A stretch of DNA of 10,674 nt from Oscillospiraceae bacterium (GTDB lineage Bacteria; Bacillota; Clostridia; Oscillospirales; Ruminococcaceae): assembly GCA_017483405.1 (NCBI GenBank), contig JAFUWP010000364.1:1-10674 (forward strand), read 5' to 3'. Below, piece by piece: positions 6,086 through 10,674 of this stretch. A program made the translations under genes and the position numbers. The first letter of the stretch is position 1. Every line of letters starts with the position of its first letter. The notes beneath the pieces were generated by a model. The model was given only the letters and a program-made list of their open reading frames with translations, was not told where the DNA came from and did no database searches.

Positions 6086-6643
6086 ATGACAGAACCGGAA
6101 CTGCGTTCACTGCTCAGAACATCTAAAAAAGACGGCCATCGCGCCGTTTTCGACCAGTACAGCAATTATGTGTATGCTGTCGTCTACAGCAAACTCCGTA
6201 ACTGCGCCAAGCGTGAGGATATTGATGACACTGTCAGCGATATTTTTGCCGAAATCTTTCAGAATCTCGATGCCGACAGAGAAGGCAGTCTGCAAGGCTA
6301 TATCGGCATTGTCGCCAAGAGAATGGCTGTCAAGGCGTTTTACCGGCTTTCCGGAATGTCCGGCATGACCATTTCCCTCGATGAAGATACCGCGCCGGAA
6401 ATCGCTTCTGAACAGAACATCGAACAGGAATATGAGAAAAAACTCATCCGCACAAAACTGCTTGAAAATATTGACAAGCTCGGCGAACCGGATGCGACCA
6501 TCATCATGCAGAAATATTTCTGCCGGAAATCCGCCGGACAGATTGCCTCTATGCTTTCCATGAGTGCTTCTGCCGTCCGGAAACGCAGTGAACGTGCTGT
6601 CAAACGTCTGAAACAAATGCTTTCCGAGGAGGATTTGCTATGA
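6086..6643 (+). CDS. ECF-like sigma-70 family RNA polymerase sigma factor
   Basis: This protein has 185 residues. ATG 6086 follows GGGGAGGG (6070-6077) at 8 nt; an in-frame ATG at 6044 lacks a site this good. Residues about 20-90 look like sigma region 2 (VFDQYSNYVYAVVYSKL, then DIDDTVSDIFAEIFQNL and a GYIGIVAKRMAVKAFYR core-binding/-10-recognition helix). Residues about 125-180 form region 4, with a helix-turn-helix at SAGQIASMLSMSASAVRKR that should read the -35 element. There is no region 1 or 3, and the size fits extracytoplasmic-function sigma factors. Its stop overlaps the start of the downstream membrane-protein gene by ATGA, which suggests translational coupling and a sigma/anti-sigma pair. 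The promoter in front looks like a housekeeping one, so autoregulation is not evident. Target promoters are unknown. Confidence 0.88.
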   Translation: MTEPELRSLLRTSKKDGHRAVFDQYSNYVYAVVYSKLRNCAKREDIDDTVSDIFAEIFQNLDADREGSLQGYIGIVAKRMAVKAFYRLSGMSGMTISLDEDTAPEIASEQNIEQEYEKKLIRTKLLENIDKLGEPDATIIMQKYFCRKSAGQIASMLSMSASAVRKRSERAVKRLKQMLSEEDLL

Positions 6644-7878
6644 AACAGAATCATGATTTAGAAGACTTATTCTCTGTACTGGAACATGCTGATGAGGAAA
6701 CACTTCTGCATATTGCAGAACATTATCCCTTAGCAGATAAAAAACAGATTGAGGAGGTATTCGCCATGAGTGAAAAAAAATATCAGGCCGGAACGGATTT
6801 CACCAATCCGGCAGAGGAAGAAACTTATCAAGTACAGATTACCAGAAGTACAGGCTGGTATAAGAGCGTTATCGGAGCGGTGGCATGTCTGGCAGTCACG
6901 GTCGGCGCGGTCAGCGCGGTCGCTAATATGAAGCGCGTTCCGCCTGAACCGGATTTCTCCGTTGCCGAAAGCATCGAAACCGAAACCATTTCAGAAACCT
7001 ATCCGGAAACAAAAATTTCCGAAATGTCCCGAAAATATTCCGAAACAACCGTCAAATCCGTTCAGAATACAGAAACTCCTGCTGAAACAGTGACGACTGC
7101 CGTATCGGAAACGATTCCGGCAGTTATCACGACAGCGGTACAGTCGCAGACCATTACCGAAACAACCCGAACCACCACGACACAGACCGTTCCGGAAGCC
7201 ATTCAGGAAGAAGAAGTTTCCGTTCCCGAACCGGAAACCCTGTACATTCCGGAAGCTATTGCCGAAACAATTCCCGAAGCTATCGAAGAAACACAGCCTG
7301 TTCCCGAAGAAACTCAGCCGGTCGAAACTTTAATTCTTGCATCCGGCACATACTACCTGACAAAAGCGGACTATGAGTATGTTCCGGGATTCGTTGCAAA
7401 AAGCTATGACGGTCCTGAAATAGAATGCAACGGCGATGTTTCTAAACTGCCGTATGATGTTCTGTATCCGATGCTTGACGGAACAGAATCCAATAATTTC
7501 GATGTGGAATATGCACCGACATATCTTCCAGACGAAACCTATTTTTTAAGCCAGAATATGGCAGATTCTCCGAGAAAATGCCGTAGTCTTATTTATTCGG
7601 CAAATCCGAACGGCTGGAATAAAAGAACAGAATTTGCACAATTCACAAAACCGACTTATAAAGAAACACTGTTTACCCGTCAGGCAGAGGGAGAAACTTA
7701 TTATCTTGCTCCGCTGGATATAATTGAAATTAATGGTCATGCGGGATGGATTGAAAATCTTTTAGGCGGATATATACTGACATGGGACGGCGGGGATTAT
7801 ATTATGAGAATTCAATCTTATACGCTGTCTTTGGAAGAAATCATTAAAATGGCGGAATCCGTTCAGCCTGTCCAGTAA
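6640..7878 (+). CDS. Single-pass membrane protein with Thr/Glu-rich stalk and DUF4367-like domain; probable anti-sigma factor or sensor
   Basis: This protein has 412 residues. ATG 6640 overlaps the sigma stop and follows AGGAGG (6627-6632) at 7 nt. Residues 1-75 are cytoplasmic and acidic to mixed. Residues about 76-95 (from VIGAVACLAVTVGAV) form the only membrane helix. Residues about 100-230 are a disordered stalk rich in Thr, Glu and Pro, suited to cross the cell wall. Residues about 290-408 resemble DUF4367: APTYLPDE near the start, INGHAGW (364-370), YILTWDGGDYIMRI, and LSLEEIIKMAESV at the end. DUF4367 domains occur on the outer part of clostridial proteins paired with ECF sigma factors, so a role in holding or releasing the upstream sigma factor on an envelope signal is likely. 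No classic zinc anti-sigma motif (HxxxCxxC) is present. A second in-frame start with a strong ribosome binding site lies at 6766. Confidence 0.8.
   Translation: MKQNHDLEDLFSVLEHADEETLLHIAEHYPLADKKQIEEVFAMSEKKYQAGTDFTNPAEEETYQVQITRSTGWYKSVIGAVACLAVTVGAVSAVANMKRVPPEPDFSVAESIETETISETYPETKISEMSRKYSETTVKSVQNTETPAETVTTAVSETIPAVITTAVQSQTITETTRTTTTQTVPEAIQEEEVSVPEPETLYIPEAIAETIPEAIEETQPVPEETQPVETLILASGTYYLTKADYEYVPGFVAKSYDGPEIECNGDVSKLPYDVLYPMLDGTESNNFDVEYAPTYLPDETYFLSQNMADSPRKCRSLIYSANPNGWNKRTEFAQFTKPTYKETLFTRQAEGETYYLAPLDIIEINGHAGWIENLLGGYILTWDGGDYIMRIQSYTLSLEEIIKMAESVQPVQ
6752..6768 (+). promoter_or_regulatory. Possible internal ribosome binding site and in-frame start
   Basis: AGGAGG (6752-6757) is followed 8 nt later by an in-frame ATG (6766-6768, Met43). 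The spacing and strength match those of the annotated start at 6640. Use would give a 370-residue form without the first 42 cytoplasmic residues. The motif also encodes Glu-Glu-Val, so it could be coincidental. Confidence 0.4.
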
Positions 7879-7923
7879 CAGAAATCAAGAGATTACCTGA
7901 AACCTTCTAACTAATACAGAAAA

Positions 7924-7953
7924 CACCGCCGGAACGCTCCGGCGGTGCTTTTC
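7924..7953. terminator. Bidirectional terminator between convergent operons
   Basis: A perfect 10-bp GC-rich stem CACCGCCGGA (7924-7933) / TCCGGCGGTG (7938-7947) has a 4-nt loop. The plus strand ends in CTTTTC and the minus strand in TTTTC, so it can stop both the membrane-partner operon and the ABC operon. Confidence 0.85.
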
Positions 7954-7973
7954 TATACAGGAGAAAAATAATC

Positions 7974-8660
7974 CTAAACTTCTTTTGTTTCTATCCAGCG
8001 ATAACTCTGGAATATCATCCCGATTGTAGAACCTGCAAACAGCAGAAGAAAGATTTCTGCAATCCGCTGTCCGGATAATTCGGAATAGGCATCCGAATGT
8101 GTCAGCATCGCGGAAAGCAGAAGCAGGGAAATGCTGACTGCAAACCATCCGGCAAGGACTCCGAACATCACAGTCACGGCTTTCTGACAGCGGAATCTGA
8201 TAAACAGCGGAATCATCCACGAACCCAGTATCATCGAAAAGAGAATGCCTGTAACTGCAAATGCCGGAATCAGCAGAAGATAAATTTTCCAGTTGATTTC
8301 CCCCAGAATCAGTGAGGTAATCGCAGAAACTGCCATACCGCACAGACTGCATCCGATACTCGTCAGAAGTAAAAACAGATATTTACTGTTGAGATATTCT
8401 TTCCGGCTGACAGGCGTTGTTAAAGCGTACTGCATCCAGCCGGAATTCTCATCAAACTGAAATGTGACTCTTGTCAGGATGACCGCAAACAGCCCCCAGA
8501 ATAATGACATCCCCAGTGAAATAAAGAACATTGCATCCGTTTGGCCTGTCACGATGCCTGTCAGAGACAGAAATGCAGTTATGAGAACAGCCGATACCAA
8601 TGTGATGATTTTAATATTTTTCAGAACAGCATAATAATCTTTCAGTAATAAAGCCTTCAC
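7974..8660 (-). CDS. ABC-2 type transporter permease (third paralogue)
   Basis: This protein has 228 residues. GTG 8660 is chosen as start because AAAGGAG (8675-8669) lies 8 nt upstream, and because the resulting N-terminus VKALLLKDYY aligns with MKGLLLKDFY and MKLKGLLLNDFY of its neighbours. The frame is open for a further 96 codons upstream, but that stretch overlaps the previous gene and is Cys/Ser-rich shadow. There are about six membrane helices. Between helices 2 and 3 is the conserved loop YALTTPVSRKEYLNSKYLF, shared by all three permeases, and it ends in YRWIETKEV. The family (ABC2_membrane_5-like) forms the membrane part of small ABC exporters. It lies 2 nt after the preceding gene, is last in the operon, and is followed by the bidirectional terminator. 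The substrate is unknown. Confidence 0.82.
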   Translation of the reverse strand: MKALLLKDYYAVLKNIKIITLVSAVLITAFLSLTGIVTGQTDAMFFISLGMSLFWGLFAVILTRVTFQFDENSGWMQYALTTPVSRKEYLNSKYLFLLLTSIGCSLCGMAVSAITSLILGEINWKIYLLLIPAFAVTGILFSMILGSWMIPLFIRFRCQKAVTVMFGVLAGWFAVSISLLLLSAMLTHSDAYSELSGQRIAEIFLLLFAGSTIGMIFQSYRWIETKEV

Positions 8661-8662
8661 AA

Positions 8663-9328
8663 TTAAAACTCCTTTCTGGCAAGCCACTGACTGCTTTTCC
8701 GGAACAGAATCAAACCTGCTGTTATCAGAATCACCAGCAAAATGCCGAGCACAACAGGAAGTCCGGCAGAAGTAACTGTCTGTTTGACAGAATCCGGAAC
8801 TTTTTCCAGAATGATTCCCAGAAATCCCATCAGTCCGAATGAAACGGATACAAAACCAGAAGCTCTTACAGCAGAATACTTTATCGAAAAGGCTATCAGG
8901 CATACGCCAATCAGCCAGACAAAAACAGTACTTACTCCGGCGAGACACAGCATTTCAATCAGCAGGGAAATCTGAAATATGCCTGCCATGAGGGAAACTA
9001 TCATCATGGCGAGAAAAGCTGTTATAATATAAACCAGCGTCACAAGCGCATGAAAGAGATATTTGCTTTTCAAATAGGTCATTCTGCTGATGGGTGTCGT
9101 GAATGCATACAGCGGATAATTGCTCTGTTCATCCCAGACAAGAGAGTTCATCAGCAATGCCAGCGAAAAGAAACTGCTGATTAATACAGGCACAAAAATG
9201 AATATCTGGAATCCTTCCGTAGCGGTATGACTTGCATAGACAATTAGTGCAAAGAGAAGCGGAAGAATCATCAGAAAAAATCCGGTTCTTCTGGTATTAT
9301 AAAAATCTTTGAGTAATAAGCCTTTCAT
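8663..9328 (-). CDS. ABC-2 type transporter permease (second paralogue)
   Basis: This protein has 221 residues. ATG 9328 is preceded by GAAAGGAGC (near 9346-9338). It has about six hydrophobic helices, the N-terminal signature MKGLLLKDFY, the loop YAFTTPISRMTYLKSKYLF after helix 2, and the C-terminal WLARKEF, all shared with the flanking permeases. It begins 4 nt after the first permease ends and stops 2 nt before the third begins, so the three are almost certainly co-translated in one operon with the ATPase. The membrane subunit call follows from topology and family resemblance; the substrate cannot be read from sequence. Cell-envelope or antimicrobial-peptide related export is common for such operons but is not shown here. 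Confidence 0.85.
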   Translation of the reverse strand: MKGLLLKDFYNTRRTGFFLMILPLLFALIVYASHTATEGFQIFIFVPVLISSFFSLALLMNSLVWDEQSNYPLYAFTTPISRMTYLKSKYLFHALVTLVYIITAFLAMMIVSLMAGIFQISLLIEMLCLAGVSTVFVWLIGVCLIAFSIKYSAVRASGFVSVSFGLMGFLGIILEKVPDSVKQTVTSAGLPVVLGILLVILITAGLILFRKSSQWLARKEF

Positions 9329-9332
9329 AACA

Positions 9333-10013
9333 TTACAGCTCCTTTCGTTCTGTCCAGCGGAAACTCATAAAGAACATCCAGATTGTCAGAAGCAGAAGCA
9401 CTCCGCCGATAGATACAGAAACCCACAAGGCGAAAGAATTCAGGCTGGAATCCGTCATAGCTGATAAAAATCCGCTGGAAATGACAATTACAGTAATCAT
9501 GACAAAAGCCATTCCCATCACCATAATAATTCTTGCTTTGCTGATGTTGAATTTCATATTGAGCGAAATCACCCATGTGCCGAATATCATCGAAACCAGA
9601 AATTCAACACCGGAATAGCAGATAAGCCAGATAACATCATGCGCATTGGGAAGATAACCGTTTATCAGGGCAAATGCCAGAATCAGAATATCACCAATCA
9701 GAACTGCTCCGACTGTATTGAGAATATGAAACAGATATTTTTCCTGAATATAAGTTTTTCTTGTTATCGGCATTGTGAAAGCATATTTCATATAGCCGGA
9801 TTTTTCTTCATAGGTAAACAGGGACATCATCACGTTCATGGGAAAAACCAGAAGCATTATGATAAAATAGCTGAAATCGGAAAGTGTTGTTACATGTGTA
9901 TCAGAATGCACAATTCCCAGCAGAATGAAACAGGGAATCATGACTTTCATATAGCTGAAATACTGTTCTTTCAGCGTATAGAAATCATTCAGAAGCAAGC
10001 CTTTGAGTTTCAT
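9333..10013 (-). CDS. ABC-2 type transporter permease (first paralogue)
   Basis: This protein has 226 residues. ATG 10013 overlaps the ATPase stop (ATGA on the minus strand), with the purine-rich GGGGGAGAGAG just upstream, so translation is likely coupled to the ATPase. About six membrane helices are visible. The family loop reads YAFTMPITRKTYIQEKYLF and the tail FRWTERKEL. It is the first of three tandem permeases of similar size and layout. Two different permeases may form a heterodimeric channel with the ATPase, and the third may be an alternative partner; this is inference from the arrangement. YtrBCDEF-type operons of Bacillus have a comparable ATPase-plus-several-permeases layout, but orthology is not claimed. 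Confidence 0.87.
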   Translation of the reverse strand: MKLKGLLLNDFYTLKEQYFSYMKVMIPCFILLGIVHSDTHVTTLSDFSYFIIMLLVFPMNVMMSLFTYEEKSGYMKYAFTMPITRKTYIQEKYLFHILNTVGAVLIGDILILAFALINGYLPNAHDVIWLICYSGVEFLVSMIFGTWVISLNMKFNISKARIIMVMGMAFVMITVIVISSGFLSAMTDSSLNSFALWVSVSIGGVLLLLTIWMFFMSFRWTERKEL

Positions 10014-10674
10014 ACTCTCTCCCCCTTGACATAAAGAAGCATAATTTCATCAATTTTCGCGTTATCGAACTGACAGTCTGGATAATTGCGCTCGATAGCT
10101 TTTCCCTCCGGAAGAAGCACTTCATACTGATAATCCATTTTGCGCCATACTGCGCCGTTTTCGGATTTGAGTTTCTGAAAGTCCGCTTCTCCGCATTTTG
10201 CAATGCGGTAATCATATAATAATTCGTCTTTGGATTTGGTGAATAATAATTTCCCCTCATGGATGAATGTAATATAATCAGCAATCTTTTCCAAATCGCT
10301 TGTGATATGCGAAGAAATCAGAATACTGTGTGTTTCATCCTGAATGAAATCCAGAAAAATATCAAGAAGTTCATCACGGGCGATAGGGTCAAGACCTGCG
10401 GTCGGTTCATCTAAGATTAATAACTTCGCTTGATGCGACAAAGCTACGGCAATACTTAATTTCATCTTCATGCCCTTTGAGAAATCCTTAATCTTGGATT
10501 TTTCCGGAAGATTGAATTCTTTCAGATACTGCTGATATAAATTTTCATCCCAGTTCTGATAGGTCAGTGCGCTGATACTGCCGATTTGCAGGGGAGTCAG
10601 CATTTCATGGAAATGAATCGTATCGAATACCACGCCGATTTGTTCTTTCAGTTCGGTCTGACTGCTGTCGAGCG
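10010..10674 (-). CDS. ABC transporter ATP-binding protein, 3' part (5' end outside window)
   Basis: The frame is open to the right edge, so the GTG at 10633 is internal and the N-terminus with Walker A lies outside. About 220 residues are visible. They show a Q-loop region reading IGVVFDTIHF (Asp where Gln is common), the signature FSKGMKMKLS in place of LSGGQ, Walker B LLILDEPTAGLDP with its catalytic Glu, and the switch His in LISSHI. FSKGM-type signatures occur in ATPases that serve ABC-2 exporters. The C-terminal 80 residues are a variable extension. The protein should sit on the inner face of the membrane and power the three downstream permeases, to which it is directly linked. A regulator or promoter, if any, would lie outside the window. 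Confidence 0.92.
   Translation of the reverse strand, partial: LDSSQTELKEQIGVVFDTIHFHEMLTPLQIGSISALTYQNWDENLYQQYLKEFNLPEKSKIKDFSKGMKMKLSIAVALSHQAKLLILDEPTAGLDPIARDELLDIFLDFIQDETHSILISSHITSDLEKIADYITFIHEGKLLFTKSKDELLYDYRIAKCGEADFQKLKSENGAVWRKMDYQYEVLLPEGKAIERNYPDCQFDNAKIDEIMLLYVKGERV

Noticed and set aside
6107..6616. 169-codon open frame antisense to the sigma-factor gene
   Set aside because: The plus strand encodes a recognisable sigma factor with regions 2 and 4; the antisense frame has no family features.
7885..8352. 155-codon minus-strand frame overlapping the third permease
   Set aside because: Cys/Ser/Arg-rich shadow of the permease, which has the conserved loop, helices and operon spacing in the other frame.
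8661..8948. N-terminal extension of the third permease
   Set aside because: It overlaps the second permease gene, lacks membrane character, and a GTG with a well placed AAAGGAG gives an N-terminus matching the paralogues.

Overview
The window looks like chromosomal DNA of a low-to-mid GC Firmicute, most likely a Ruminococcus-type member of the Clostridia. This rests on strong AGGAGG-type ribosome binding sites, consensus sigma-A promoters with extended -10 boxes (GTGCTATAAT three times), a Thr/Glu-rich linker in a membrane protein paired with a sigma factor, and the protein families present (DUF2201-type VWA, DUF3737, DUF4367-like, ABC-2 permeases). I see no phage structural genes, transposase, insertion sequence or CRISPR array. 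Species assignment is inference.

Layout. Bases 2-388 hold the 3' end of an isochorismatase-family hydrolase, closed by a terminator. A strong promoter (420-448) then drives a tight three-gene operon: a protein with a putative metallopeptidase-like region and a von Willebrand A domain (489-1934), a cytoplasmic BspA-type leucine-rich-repeat protein (1937-2710), and a MoxR-like AAA+ ATPase (2725-4233), ending in a 12-bp terminator hairpin. A separate consensus promoter (4329-4357) expresses tRNA-Leu(GAG) and tRNA-Ser(GGA), followed by another terminator.

On the minus strand, 4719-4919 encodes a 66-residue Lar-type zinc-ribbon protein with its own promoter and terminator. Upstream of it, 5008-5862 encodes a DUF3737 beta-helix protein. 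This gene is divergent from a sigma-factor gene (6086-6643). The intergenic region holds two back-to-back promoters whose -35 boxes form the arms of a perfect 13-3-13 bp palindrome. The sigma gene overlaps the gene of a single-pass membrane protein with a DUF4367-like outer domain (6640-7878), a likely anti-sigma or sensor partner. A bidirectional terminator separates this from a convergent minus-strand ABC exporter operon: an ATPase running off the right edge (10010-10674) and three paralogous six-helix permeases (9333-10013, 8663-9328, 7974-8660).

Functional reading. The best candidate for a little-described system is the VWA / LRR / AAA+ operon. It resembles the MoxR-VWA chaperone-like pairs (for example RavA-ViaA) with an added intracellular LRR protein that could serve as adaptor or substrate-recognition subunit. 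The second candidate is the sigma / membrane-partner / DUF3737 divergon with its symmetric operator-like palindrome. Both functional proposals are inference; the gene architecture and sites are read directly from the sequence. The octamer TTCCGGAA is also strikingly over-represented.
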